Shown piece by piece: positions 35,938-45,075 of a DNA stretch of 64,000 nucleotides (the first letter of the stretch is position 1; every line of letters starts with the position of its first letter). The position numbers and the translations under genes were made by a program. Origin of the DNA: Flavivirga spongiicola (GTDB lineage: Bacteria; Bacteroidota; Bacteroidia; Flavobacteriales; Flavobacteriaceae); contig NZ_JAUOEO010000001.1 of the NCBI RefSeq assembly GCF_030540825.1, positions 2,825,001 through 2,889,000 of the forward strand, in the 5' to 3' direction. Below the pieces are notes generated by a model, which ran no database searches, was not told the DNA's origin, and saw only the letters and a list, made by a program, of their open reading frames with translations.

Positions 35938-37266
35938 TTATATAAAATTAGTCTTTCCAGGAACTGGAACAGGGTAATTCCCGTATTCGTCACGAATAAC
36001 AGGAGGTACAGAATCAAAAGTAAGTGTGTCTTCGTCCGGAACTATTTTATGATTAAGGGCCATAGCTTTATCCCAAGTTATTTCTTTACCAGAATAGGTG
36101 GCCATTCTGCCCATAATGGCTGTCATTGTACTTTTTGCACCATTTTCCGCATCGTTAATCACCTCTCCATTTCGAATAGATTTGAAGAGACGGTTGTGTT
36201 CTTGTTGGTAAGGATTAATATCATTTTCATTATCATGCGTGTAAATGTTAGTTCCATCGTATTTTTTTAATTTTGCTGAACCCCCTCCATCTGTATAAGA
36301 TGTGCCTAGAGTGCCTTGAAAAAACTCATCCACTCTATGTTTTGTGCCAGGTTGATGCCTGCATTGACTAGAAATAATGGTGCCATTTTCATATTCAAAC
36401 TCAACCACATGATGATCAAAAATATGACCGTGATCTTTTCCTTTACGAACTTCTCTTCCTCCTGTTCCACTTGCTTTTATCGGGTATCCACCAACAAACC
36501 AATTGGCAATATCTATATTGTGAATATGTTGCTCTAAGATATGATCTCCGCAAATCCAATTAAAATAATACCAATTTCTCATTTGGTACGCCATTTCGGT
36601 CTGATGGTCTTTTCTAGGTCTTACCCAAACGCCTGAACCATTCCAATATACCTGTCCGGATACGATTTGACCAATAGCACCTTTTTGAATACGATTATAG
36701 GCTTCTATATAACTTGCTTGATAGTGTCTTTGAAGGCCAACCACTACATTTAATTTCTTAGCTTTGGCCATTTTAGTGGCTTCCAATACTTTCTTAATCC
36801 CTGCAACGTCTGTGGCTACAGGTTTTTCCATGAACACATGCTTTCCTTGAGAAATAGCATACTCAAAATGCTGAGGTCTAAACCCTGGAGGTGTCGTTAA
36901 AATAACAACATCGGCAGCATCAATGGCTTTTTTGTAAGAACCAAAACCAACAAACTTATGGGAGGGCTTTACATGAAGTTTATCAGTTTGAAACATTTTT
37001 GTTAAGCTTGTGTAAGCATCTTCTAAGCGATCTTCAAAAGCGTCAGCCATGGCAACTAATTTTACATTTTCATCTGCCCTCAATGCCTGACTTACTGCAC
37101 CGGTACCTCGCCCTCCACATCCTACAACAGCTAGTTTTAATTTTTTAGTTTTATTAAATATTGGACTAGCGGTAAGTAGCGAAGGCGTTAGCAAAATGCC
37201 ACCAGCTGCTAAAGTTGATCCTTTTACAAAGTTGCGCCTTGATAAATTGTTCTTTTTTTGTTCCAT
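35938..37266 (-). CDS. Tat-exported Gfo/Idh/MocA-family oxidoreductase, second copy in the unit
   Basis: A twin-arginine signal (LSRRNFVKGSTLAAGG) is followed by a Rossmann fold (KLKLAVVGCGGRGTGAVSQA) and the catalytic-lysine motif FMEKPVATDV. The C-terminal domain contains VVGLQRHYQASYIEAY and GDHILEQHIHNIDIANWF. Only one base separates its stop from the downstream isomerase ATG. Two exported Gfo/Idh proteins in one operon suggest successive oxidation and reduction steps, or different sugars. Confidence 0.88.
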   Translation of the reverse strand: MEQKKNNLSRRNFVKGSTLAAGGILLTPSLLTASPIFNKTKKLKLAVVGCGGRGTGAVSQALRADENVKLVAMADAFEDRLEDAYTSLTKMFQTDKLHVKPSHKFVGFGSYKKAIDAADVVILTTPPGFRPQHFEYAISQGKHVFMEKPVATDVAGIKKVLEATKMAKAKKLNVVVGLQRHYQASYIEAYNRIQKGAIGQIVSGQVYWNGSGVWVRPRKDHQTEMAYQMRNWYYFNWICGDHILEQHIHNIDIANWFVGGYPIKASGTGGREVRKGKDHGHIFDHHVVEFEYENGTIISSQCRHQPGTKHRVDEFFQGTLGTSYTDGGGSAKLKKYDGTNIYTHDNENDINPYQQEHNRLFKSIRNGEVINDAENGAKSTMTAIMGRMATYSGKEITWDKAMALNHKIVPDEDTLTFDSVPPVIRDEYGNYPVPVPGKTNFI

Positions 37267-37280
37267 GGTATTATATTTTT

Positions 37281-38255
37281 TTAATTTAATCCGTAATCTT
37301 CAATTACGGAAAGCCAATATGTTTTTATGGCTTCTTTTGATGGTTGAATTTTAGGGCGTACCACACGAAAACCAACAAATGGTGCATTAGTATGCCACCA
37401 ATCACTTTTTGGAATTTGAGGATCTCTACGTTTCCATTTTTGTTTAGATTGACCTCTTGAGGTACAGCATAATTTATCTTTAGTGTCTTTCCACGACCCT
37501 CCTCGAACAATCCTAGGATAGAGCTCTGAAGGTTTATTCCAAGGATTCTTTTGCGGAGATGATTGATAATAATCAGCGTCATATTGATCCATAACCCATT
37601 CTGAAACATTACCTAATAAATCATGAATCCCCAAATTATTAACCTCTTTCAGCCCGGTTTTTTCATATTTGTCTTTTGTGTTTTCGTTAAACCAAGCCAC
37701 ATTTTTAAGATTAGAGGCTTCATCTGTTTTTCCTTTTTTACAGGCATATTCCCATTCGGCTTCCGTAGGTAATCGGTAAAACACGCCAGTTTTTGAAGTC
37801 AACCATTTGCAATACATAATGGCTGCATATTGTGTCATGTTAACAGCAGGGTGGTTTTCTTTTCCCATATTAAAACTCATGTCAACGTACGGAGGTGTTG
37901 CTCCAGAAACAGCATCAATTCCTAATGCATTTAATTTGTCTATGTTTTTAAACTGTTCTGGTCCAAATTCGCCAAATACGAAAGCATCATATTGTTCCCA
38001 GGTAATTTCATATTTACCCATCCAGAAATCATCAACTTCTACTTCATGACTTGGCTTTTCATCATCTTTTCGAGAGGAATCATTTGTGTCTGCTCCCATT
38101 AAAAAAGAACCTCCTTTTACAGCAACCATTTCAATGGTTATTTTTTCGCCTTTTAAATCTTGAGTATAATTATTAAAGTTTTGAGCAATGATTAGGGGTG
38201 CTTGAAATACTATTACAAAAGGAATCCCTAATTTTAAAAAATATTTTAATCTCAT
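37281..38255 (-). CDS. exported FGE/SUMF1-fold protein lacking the catalytic cysteines
   Basis: Signal peptide (VFQAPLIIAQN) followed by a formylglycine-generating-enzyme fold: MVAVKGGSFLMGADTND, MGKYEITWEQYDAF, YRLPTEAEWEYACKKGK, GNVSEWVMDQ, RIVRGGSW and FVGFRVVRP. In true FGE two active-site cysteines follow the RGGSY segment. Here those positions appear to be Asp and Leu, although a CC pair occurs slightly later. No sulfatase is encoded nearby. It is therefore likely a non-FGE member, perhaps structural or ligand-binding. Confidence 0.82.
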   Translation of the reverse strand: MRLKYFLKLGIPFVIVFQAPLIIAQNFNNYTQDLKGEKITIEMVAVKGGSFLMGADTNDSSRKDDEKPSHEVEVDDFWMGKYEITWEQYDAFVFGEFGPEQFKNIDKLNALGIDAVSGATPPYVDMSFNMGKENHPAVNMTQYAAIMYCKWLTSKTGVFYRLPTEAEWEYACKKGKTDEASNLKNVAWFNENTKDKYEKTGLKEVNNLGIHDLLGNVSEWVMDQYDADYYQSSPQKNPWNKPSELYPRIVRGGSWKDTKDKLCCTSRGQSKQKWKRRDPQIPKSDWWHTNAPFVGFRVVRPKIQPSKEAIKTYWLSVIEDYGLN

Positions 38256-38266
38256 GTGTGTTTTAT

Positions 38267-39076
38267 TTATAATTCTAGGATTTCTATATTTTTAAATTCA
38301 ACAGGATGACTTTCACTTTGTAAAGAAATATAACCTTTCTTTAAGGGGTGACCTTGTTTGTTTTTCCAATATGCTTCGTTGTAATCAACAGAGCCTCCAA
38401 TTTGAGGTTTTGTATAAGAGAGGACATTTTTACCATTAATAAAATGCTTAATAATAGAATCGTTTCTAACTTCAATTTCTATATTGACCCATTGATCTCC
38501 ATGAAAAGTCTTTGATGAAGAGTTTACACAATGAGGTGTAAATAACTCATTATTCATGACAACGTTAGTGCCTGGGGTGCATAAATTACCAGTAGGGCGC
38601 TCACCTGTTCCTAATCCGCCTAAAAGTTGGACTTCAATTGATACAGGGAAGTTTTGGTTTAGGCCAATGTTTTTCGGGTCTTCACAATGAATCATGACGC
38701 CGCTATTTCGTGTTGCCCATCCAGCACCGTCTTTTATTTGATCGCCAGTAAATCGGTATTGCATTCTAAATTTATAATTCGAAAACTCTTTATTATAATA
38801 GATATGACCATAAGATTCATTAAAAGTGTCATTGTATTCATCGTAATTTACTTTCATGATGCCATTTTCTACTATAAAAGTGTTTTTGTAATTTTCCCCT
38901 AAAGGCTGCCCCTTAATTTTAATGGTCCAATCCTTTAAATCTTTACCATTAAATAAAGGGATCCAGTTTTCAACAGTTTTATTACTGTTAGGCGTTTCAT
39001 CTGTATGGACTTTTTTCTTGCAACTTGTAGTTAATAACAGGGTTAAAACACAAATTAAACTTAAATAATTTCTCAT
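38267..39076 (-). CDS. DUF1080 lipoprotein (3-keto-disaccharide hydrolase family)
   Basis: Lipoprotein (LLLTTSC) with one DUF1080 domain: WIPLFNGKDLKDWTIKIKG near the start, NSGVMIHCEDP in the middle and YISLQSESHPVEFKNIEILEL at the end. DUF1080 enzymes cleave 3-keto-glycosides, and GMC dehydrogenase genes able to supply such substrates lie immediately upstream in the same unit. Lipidation keeps it in the periplasm. Confidence 0.88.
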   Translation of the reverse strand: MRNYLSLICVLTLLLTTSCKKKVHTDETPNSNKTVENWIPLFNGKDLKDWTIKIKGQPLGENYKNTFIVENGIMKVNYDEYNDTFNESYGHIYYNKEFSNYKFRMQYRFTGDQIKDGAGWATRNSGVMIHCEDPKNIGLNQNFPVSIEVQLLGGLGTGERPTGNLCTPGTNVVMNNELFTPHCVNSSSKTFHGDQWVNIEIEVRNDSIIKHFINGKNVLSYTKPQIGGSVDYNEAYWKNKQGHPLKKGYISLQSESHPVEFKNIEILEL

Positions 39077-39087
39077 TTTTATAATAT

Positions 39088-39696
39088 TTATAAAGACCAG
39101 GCTTTACCTCCAGAAGTTTCTTCTATGGTACCGCATCCTATTTGTAATCCTGGAATTGGATCGTAAGCGAGTACTTGTTCTCCAATGAGTTCGCTATTTT
39201 TATAAGCCCAAATGGATGAACTTCTTAAATTAGAAAGTGCATTAAACAAAATAACATCTTTATTTTCTTTGTCCTCCTCTTGCCTGTATAGTTCCTGTTG
39301 TTCTTTAGATGCTTTTAAATATTTAGCTAATAGCGCATCATAATCTTCAGTTTTTAAAGCGGCAACACTATTGTCTTCATTAATATTTAGAGCTTTCATG
39401 ATACCGTTTATGCCTTTTTTAAAAGTTTTTTTTCGTTTTTCATCATAAGTTTTGAAAGCATATAAATCTAAAAACTCAGGGACGTTAACATCTAAAGCTC
39501 CCGGTGTCGCATCTGTTTTTGGAAGGATAAGATCGATTAAGTTAGTTATAACAATACCTTCGTCTATTGATAAAAGCTTAGGAACCCATAATGAAGCTTC
39601 CGTTTTACAACTTTGAAGCATGCTCATTATTCCGGGGGTAGCTATAGCATAGCCCAATGATAGCCCCAAGCCTTTTAATACGTCTCTTCTATTCAT
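39088..39696 (-). CDS. gluconate 2-dehydrogenase subunit 3-like protein with Tat signal
   Basis: Small partner of a GMC dehydrogenase. The twin-arginine motif MNRRDVLKGLGL and a possible lipobox (MLQSC) precede the subunit 3 domain (ITNLIDLILPKTDATPGALDVNVPEFLDLY). In characterised FAD-dependent sugar dehydrogenases the small subunit carries the Tat signal and pulls the signal-less flavoprotein across the membrane. It overlaps the GMC gene by 8 nt, which fits a tight complex. Confidence 0.9.
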   Translation of the reverse strand: MNRRDVLKGLGLSLGYAIATPGIMSMLQSCKTEASLWVPKLLSIDEGIVITNLIDLILPKTDATPGALDVNVPEFLDLYAFKTYDEKRKKTFKKGINGIMKALNINEDNSVAALKTEDYDALLAKYLKASKEQQELYRQEEDKENKDVILFNALSNLRSSSIWAYKNSELIGEQVLAYDPIPGLQIGCGTIEETSGGKAWSL

Positions 39697-41407
39697 TTTT
39701 GTTTTTTTTGAATTGTTCTACGGCATGATTAGCTGCTCTGGCGGTTAATGCCATGTATGTAAGTGAGGGGTTCTGACACCCTGAAGAGGTCATACAAGCA
39801 CCATCAGTAACATAAACATTAGGAACAGTGTGTACTTGGTTATTCTTATTTAAAACAGATGTTTTGGGGTCTCTGCCCATACGAGCAGTTCCCATTTCGT
39901 GAATACCAATACCGGGAGCAGATAAATTATTAAAGGTTTTAATATCTTTAAAACCAGATTTCTCAAGCATTTCTACAGCTTGTTGAACCATATCTTCACG
40001 CATTTTCAATTCGTTTTCTTTCCACTCAGCGTCGAAGGTAATCGTTGGTAGCCCCCATTCATCTAATTTCTCATAATCAAGTGTCATTTTATTATCATGG
40101 TTGGGGAGACATTCTCCAAATCCACCTAGTCCCATACGCCAACCTCCAGGTTCTAATATTTTTTCTTTAAATTCTGCACCATATGCAAGTTCCGCTATAT
40201 GTTCTGAGATGTCTCCTCGACCGCCGCCGCCTTGATAACCGTAACCTCTTAAAAAATCTTTTTTCTCAGTTTTCTTGTCACCTAGATTTCTAAATCTCGG
40301 AATATAAATACCATTTGGTCTACGTCCTTTATAATATTTATCTTTAAAACCATCAAATTTACCCGATGCTCCTGCTCCTAGATGATGATCCATAATATTA
40401 TGACCTAATTCGCCAGAATCATTTCCTAACCCATTAGGAAATCTTTTGGATTTTGATTGCATTAAAATAGCTGATGATGCCATTGACGAGGCACAGCAAA
40501 AAATAATTTCAGCATTAAATACTAAGGATTCTTTAGTTTCTGTATCTATAACTCTAACACCAGTTGCTTTTTTAAGAGTGTCATCATAAATAATTTCATG
40601 AACAATAGAGTTAGGTCTTAAAGTCATATTGCCAGTAAGTTCAGCAGCAGGTAAAGTAGATGAATTACTACTAAAATAGGCTCCAAAAGGACAGCCTCTA
40701 ATGCACCTGTTTCTGAATTGACATTTGCTTCTGCCTTTGCGATTTTTATCTCCGGTAATATTTGCGGTTCTTCCAATAGTTAAAAGTCTATCCGTATAGT
40801 TTTCAGATAATTGTTCTTTTAGATGTTCTTCAACACAATTTAATTCCATGGGAGGATCAAAATTACCATCAGGAAGTTGAGGCAACCCTAATTTTTCGCC
40901 ACTCACACCAATATAACCTTCAACATAATCGTACCATGAAGAGATGTCTTTATATCGTATAGGCCAATCAACGCCATGTCCATCTTTTTTATTGGCTTCA
41001 AAATCTAAATCGCTAAGCCTGTAACTTTGTCTACCCCACATAATAGAACGTCCGCCAACATGATAACCCCGCATCCAATCAAAACGTTTCGTTTCATTAT
41101 ATGGATGTTTTAAATCGTCTACAAACCAATGTTTGCTTTGTTCTGCAGTGGTGTACCCTGTGCGACTTTGTTTTAATTGGCTGTTTTTGTCATCTATTGA
41201 CGGTGTGCCCTTTAATTCAAAATCCCAGGGATCTTTATGCATTGTTGGATAATCTTCAATATGTTTAACCATCCTGCCGCGCTCAAGAACCAAGGTTTTT
41301 AGCCCTTTTTCGCAAAGTTCTTTAGCAGCCCAACCACCACTAATTCCTGTTCCTATAACGATTGCGTCATAAGTTTTTTTGCTTTCTGCTGTTTCTGTTA
41401 TTCTCAT
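39689..41407 (-). CDS. GMC-family FAD sugar dehydrogenase with predicted 3Fe-4S site
   Basis: Large flavoprotein subunit of 572 residues. FAD-binding motif DAIVIGTGISGGWAAKEL (14-31) and LVLERGR. Catalytic pair His503 (GIHEMGTARMG) and Asn546 (CQNPSLT). C229-x5-C235-x3-C239 (CQFRNRCIRGC) matches the spacing of the 3Fe-4S ligands in FAD-glucose dehydrogenases, as I recall it. There is no signal peptide, so export is expected by piggyback on the Tat-bearing subunit 3. It likely oxidises glycosides, plausibly at C3. It is the first gene of the leftward unit, divergent from the AraC gene. Confidence 0.92.
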   Translation of the reverse strand: MRITETAESKKTYDAIVIGTGISGGWAAKELCEKGLKTLVLERGRMVKHIEDYPTMHKDPWDFELKGTPSIDDKNSQLKQSRTGYTTAEQSKHWFVDDLKHPYNETKRFDWMRGYHVGGRSIMWGRQSYRLSDLDFEANKKDGHGVDWPIRYKDISSWYDYVEGYIGVSGEKLGLPQLPDGNFDPPMELNCVEEHLKEQLSENYTDRLLTIGRTANITGDKNRKGRSKCQFRNRCIRGCPFGAYFSSNSSTLPAAELTGNMTLRPNSIVHEIIYDDTLKKATGVRVIDTETKESLVFNAEIIFCCASSMASSAILMQSKSKRFPNGLGNDSGELGHNIMDHHLGAGASGKFDGFKDKYYKGRRPNGIYIPRFRNLGDKKTEKKDFLRGYGYQGGGGRGDISEHIAELAYGAEFKEKILEPGGWRMGLGGFGECLPNHDNKMTLDYEKLDEWGLPTITFDAEWKENELKMREDMVQQAVEMLEKSGFKDIKTFNNLSAPGIGIHEMGTARMGRDPKTSVLNKNNQVHTVPNVYVTDGACMTSSGCQNPSLTYMALTARAANHAVEQFKKNKNE

Positions 41408-41439
41408 TAAAACTATTTAAAACAATTATTTAGATATCA

Positions 41440-41460
41440 GTTTATGTAGTAAATAAACTA
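41440..41460. promoter_or_regulatory. inverted repeat in the GMC-AraC divergent promoter region
   Basis: AGTTTAT (41440-41446) and ATAAACT (41454-41460) are separated by 7 nt, 33 nt upstream of the GMC start. The position suits an operator, but the sequence is all but AT-only. Confidence 0.3.
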
Positions 41461-41568
41461 TAAGAATTTTAACCATCATTATAACTAAAACGAAGAAAAT
41501 GATAATTAAGTTCTTAAATATTTGGAAAATTAATTAATTTGCGCTATATCAATGTTCAAATTATTTCA

Positions 41569-42600
41569 GTGAAAATAAACATACAAAAAATACAGCCTTA
41601 TGAGGCAGATGGGATTGTGTATCATGCAGACACTTGTTTGCCTTTGGTTGATGCTATTAATCGAAAAAAGTTAAAGTTTAAAGCTTTGGCTAGACATACA
41701 TATCCTGGTGATCGTTTAGATAAAAATACGCTAGGTCTTAATAGTATTGGTTATTGGGATGCTAATGAGCCGCAGGATTGGGGGTTAGACTGGCATCGAA
41801 ATGAGGGTATCGAGTTTCATTTTTTAGAATCTGGAACGATGCCGTATTCTCAGGAAAACAAGGAGATGGTACTGCAGCCGAATCATCTAACCATTACAAG
41901 GCCATGGGAGGCTCATAAAGTTGGGAATCCTTATATAGGTATGGGGAAATTTTATTGGGTTATTATAGATTTGGGTGTGCGTAGGCCGCACCAAGATTGG
42001 GTTTGGCCAGAATGGATTACCTTGACTCAAGATGATTTGTCTAGACTTACCACAATTTTAAGGCAAAATGAAAAATCTATTTTGAAAACGGATGAGAAGG
42101 TGAGAGGTTGTTTTCGCAGGATTAATAAAGCTGTGGATACAGATGAAAATGGAAGTAATGCTTCTAAAATAAGGCTTCTTATTAACTATCTGTTGATTTT
42201 GTTGCTTGATTTGTTGAATACTGATGATATCGTATTAAATGAGTCACTCACTGATAGCTCTAGAAGTGTGAAATTCTTTTTGAAAGAACTTGAAAATAAT
42301 TTAACCGAAAACTGGACTATTGAGTTAATGTCTCAGTCGGCAGGTGTTGGGTTAACCAGGTTTACGCATCATTTTAAAAGGTTAACAAATTTAACGCCAA
42401 TGCGTTACTTGACAATGAAGCGTCTGGAGATGTCAAAAAAAATACTTCTCGATAATAAAGATTTAACGATCGCTGAAGTGGCTTACATGTGTGGCTTCGC
42501 TACAAGTCAGTATTTTGCAACGGTATTTAAAAAGCATGAAAAATGTACGCCAAACGAATATAGATTGAAAAATTCTGTTGATAATTTTCAATTTACTTAA
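41569..42600 (+). CDS. AraC-family transcriptional regulator
   Basis: The N-terminal half is a cupin-like sensor (FHFLESGTMPYSQENKEMVL, NHLTITRPWEAHKVGNPYIG). The C-terminal half has two helix-turn-helix motifs (WTIELMSQSAGVGLTRFTHHF and LTIAEVAYMCGFATSQYFATVF), the AraC/XylS signature. There is no in-frame ATG at the 5' end. GTG at 41569 is the best start and TTG at 41539 the alternative. It lies between the two sugar-oxidation operons, so it may switch on both. Confidence 0.88.
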   Translation: MKINIQKIQPYEADGIVYHADTCLPLVDAINRKKLKFKALARHTYPGDRLDKNTLGLNSIGYWDANEPQDWGLDWHRNEGIEFHFLESGTMPYSQENKEMVLQPNHLTITRPWEAHKVGNPYIGMGKFYWVIIDLGVRRPHQDWVWPEWITLTQDDLSRLTTILRQNEKSILKTDEKVRGCFRRINKAVDTDENGSNASKIRLLINYLLILLLDLLNTDDIVLNESLTDSSRSVKFFLKELENNLTENWTIELMSQSAGVGLTRFTHHFKRLTNLTPMRYLTMKRLEMSKKILLDNKDLTIAEVAYMCGFATSQYFATVFKKHEKCTPNEYRLKNSVDNFQFT

Positions 42601-42626
42601 CAAAATTAAAACCATTAAATTTTGTT
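42599..42626 (+). terminator. AT-rich terminator overlapping the araC-type stop codon
   Basis: AACAAAATT (42599-42607) pairs with AATTTTGTT (42618-42626) across a 10-nt loop. The left arm overlaps the stop codon. The low G-C content makes it moderate at best. Confidence 0.45.
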
Positions 42627-42890
42627 TAAATTCTTTCACTGAATAAAAATACACATTGTTTTAAGTCTTAATATATATATTCACGTGATTAATTAAGAAC
42701 TTGTTTAAATTTTTTGGATTGTAGTGAAAATTAACAATTTTACTTCCATTTGAAAGCTTTTTTGAGTTGCATAGCAGAGTTAAGGAAGGAAAAAAAGATA
42801 AAAATGGGTGTAAAAGAGACGTTTTTTAACCAATTAAAAAAGTTTAAACGAGTTCTAAATGTCATTGTTTAACTAAATAAGAAATTAATC
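42627..42890. other. upstream region of the rightward sugar operon
   Basis: No gene. AT-rich; presumed to hold the promoter for the eight-gene unit starting at 42891. I see no convincing operator repeat shared with the divergent region at 41408-41538. Confidence 0.4.
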
Positions 42891-43856
42891 ATGAATACAA
42901 AACATTTTATGTATAGTGCTACTAGAATAATTATAGTCCTGTCAATATTTGTTTTTTCTGCTTGCAAAAAATCTAAAGAAAATAAAGCTTCAAATATAAC
43001 AGAAGAAATTGAAGCCCCTATATTCTTCAAAATTTCCTTAGCGCAATGGTCTTTACATAAAAAAATTGGAAGTGGAAAAATGAACCCTTTTGATTTTGCT
43101 AAAGAAGCCCATGCCTTAGGTTTTGAAGCCATTGAATATGTTAGCGGTCTTTATAATAAAGAGGTAAACGATTTAGGGATAGATGAGGTGGTTAAAAAGC
43201 TAAAAGCTGAAAGTGAAAAACACGGCGTTAAAAATTTACTAATAATGGTTGATGGAGAAGGTAATTTGGCCAGTAATAATGAAGACCATTTAAATACTGC
43301 TGTCGAAAACCATAAAAAATGGGTAGATGCTGCAAAGGCCTTAGGATGCCATTCTATTAGAGTCAATGCTCACGGAGAAGGTACTTATGAAGAGGTTATG
43401 GAACAAGCTGTTATTGGTTTAGGAAAATTATCAGAATACGCAGAAACGCAAGGGATAAATGTGTTGGTAGAAAATCATGGAGGATATACTTCAAATGGAC
43501 AATGGCTAGCAGCAGTCATGCAAAAGGTGAATAAGCCAAACTGTGGAACATTACCGGATTTTGGCAATTTTTGCATTAAGCGTAAAAAAGATGGATGTGA
43601 AGAAGCATACGATAAATATAAAGGTGTTAAAGAATTGATGCCTTATGCAAAGGCTGTAAGTGCTAAGTCGTACGATTTTGATGAAAAAGGAAATGATACA
43701 AGAATTGATTATTTAAAGATGTTGCAAACAGTAAAAGATGCAGGTTATTCAGGTTTCATTGGTATTGAGTATGAAGGCAATATGATGTCTGAAGAGAAAG
43801 GGATTGAGGCCACTAAAAATTTGTTATTGCGAGTAGGGAAACAACTTTCTAAATAA
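42891..43856 (+). CDS. TIM-barrel sugar isomerase/epimerase lipoprotein
   Basis: Lipoprotein (FVFSAC) with an AP-endonuclease-2-type TIM barrel. Segments include SLAQWSLHKKIGSGKMNPFDFAKEA in part, GCHSIRVNAHGEG, INVLVENHGGYTSNG, NCGTLPDFGNFCI and GFIGIEYEGN, the last ones carrying metal ligands. First gene of the rightward unit. Being lipidated, it should act in the periplasm, in contrast to the second isomerase of this unit. Confidence 0.86.
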   Translation: MNTKHFMYSATRIIIVLSIFVFSACKKSKENKASNITEEIEAPIFFKISLAQWSLHKKIGSGKMNPFDFAKEAHALGFEAIEYVSGLYNKEVNDLGIDEVVKKLKAESEKHGVKNLLIMVDGEGNLASNNEDHLNTAVENHKKWVDAAKALGCHSIRVNAHGEGTYEEVMEQAVIGLGKLSEYAETQGINVLVENHGGYTSNGQWLAAVMQKVNKPNCGTLPDFGNFCIKRKKDGCEEAYDKYKGVKELMPYAKAVSAKSYDFDEKGNDTRIDYLKMLQTVKDAGYSGFIGIEYEGNMMSEEKGIEATKNLLLRVGKQLSK

Positions 43857-43883
43857 AACGAACTAAACCAAAATAATAAGATA

Positions 43884-45053
43884 ATGGAAAGTATCAATAA
43901 AAATAAACTTTTCCTGGCAAGCTGTCTTGCTTTAATTACGACAGCTATGACCTTTGCTATAAGAGCAAGGTTAGAAACCGTTTTTGGGCCAGAGGGTATT
44001 GGGTTAACCTTAGAACAACTAGGATATGCTTTTGCACCAGCCTTTTTTGGATTTACAATTGCAATGATTATCGGAGGACCATTGGTCGATTTACTAGGAA
44101 TTAAAAAAATTACTTGGATTGCTTTTTTTACACACATTATTGGAATTGTGTGGACGCTTATGGCAGATTCTATGACATCTCTTTTTATAGCAACATTATT
44201 TGTCGGTATTGGTAACGGAATGGTTGAAGCTGCGCTAAATCCATTAGTGGCATCTATGTTTCCAGAAAACAAAACCAAAATGCTTAATAGGTTTCATGTA
44301 TGGTTTCCAGGGGGTATCGTAATTGGTTCCTTGTTAGGATGGTTAATAATGGATATTATGGGACTAAGCTGGCAAGTTATGGTGGGAACGTTATTTATTC
44401 CACTAATAATTTACGGGATGATGTTTTTTGGCCAAAAATTCCCTGTAACTGAGCGCGTACAGTTAGGAATTAGTAATAAAAAAATGTTTAAGAGTGTGTT
44501 GAATCCGCTATTCTTATTTATGGTGCTTTGTATGTTTCTTACGGCAGCTTCAGAATTAGGAACGACACAGCGTATTGAATCGCTATTAAAAACTTCTGTG
44601 TCTGCACCTTTACTTGTACTGGCTTTTATAAATGGTATTATGGCTTTGGGTAGATTATCTGCAGGTCAAGTGGTTCATAAATTAAGCCCTTCAGGCATGT
44701 TGTTGTATTCTGCTATATTCACTTTTATTGGTCTTTGGATGTTGACAATAACTAGTGGAGGAATGACATTTGTTGCAGCGGCGATTTTTGCTGTAGGTGT
44801 TACTTTTTTCTGGCCAACCATGTTAGGCTTTGTAGCTGAATATTTGCCAGAAACAGGTGCTTTAGGGCTTTCTGTTATGGGTGGAGCAGGTATGTTTTCT
44901 GTATCTATAGTATTGCCAGTTATGGGAAGGCTTATGGATGACGCCAATGCTGCAGAAGCATTGCGTACAATGTCTATTTTACCAGCAATTCTAATCGTAG
45001 CATTTTTAGGATTGAATATCTACATGAAAAAGCGAAAAACAGAACAGTTGTAA
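43884..45053 (+). CDS. MFS sugar transporter
   Basis: Inner-membrane permease of 389 residues with about 12 helices and the MFS loop pattern near helix 2-3 (GGPLVDLLGIKKI). The helices LALVLAFINGIMALGRLSAGQVVHKL and VGVTFFWPTMLGFVAEYLPETGA are typical of the sugar-type branch. It probably moves the periplasmic (keto-)sugar to the cytoplasm, where the Gfo/Idh and isomerase encoded next lack export signals. Confidence 0.87.
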   Translation: MESINKNKLFLASCLALITTAMTFAIRARLETVFGPEGIGLTLEQLGYAFAPAFFGFTIAMIIGGPLVDLLGIKKITWIAFFTHIIGIVWTLMADSMTSLFIATLFVGIGNGMVEAALNPLVASMFPENKTKMLNRFHVWFPGGIVIGSLLGWLIMDIMGLSWQVMVGTLFIPLIIYGMMFFGQKFPVTERVQLGISNKKMFKSVLNPLFLFMVLCMFLTAASELGTTQRIESLLKTSVSAPLLVLAFINGIMALGRLSAGQVVHKLSPSGMLLYSAIFTFIGLWMLTITSGGMTFVAAAIFAVGVTFFWPTMLGFVAEYLPETGALGLSVMGGAGMFSVSIVLPVMGRLMDDANAAEALRTMSILPAILIVAFLGLNIYMKKRKTEQL

Positions 45054-45075
45054 TTTTCTGTCTAAAAGAAAAAAA

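Noticed and set aside
37281..38255. Annotation as a true formylglycine-generating enzyme
   Set aside because: The catalytic cysteine positions are not conserved and there is no sulfatase in the window.
43745..44278. 177-codon minus-strand frame over the isomerase/MFS junction
   Set aside because: Antisense shadow of two well-supported genes.
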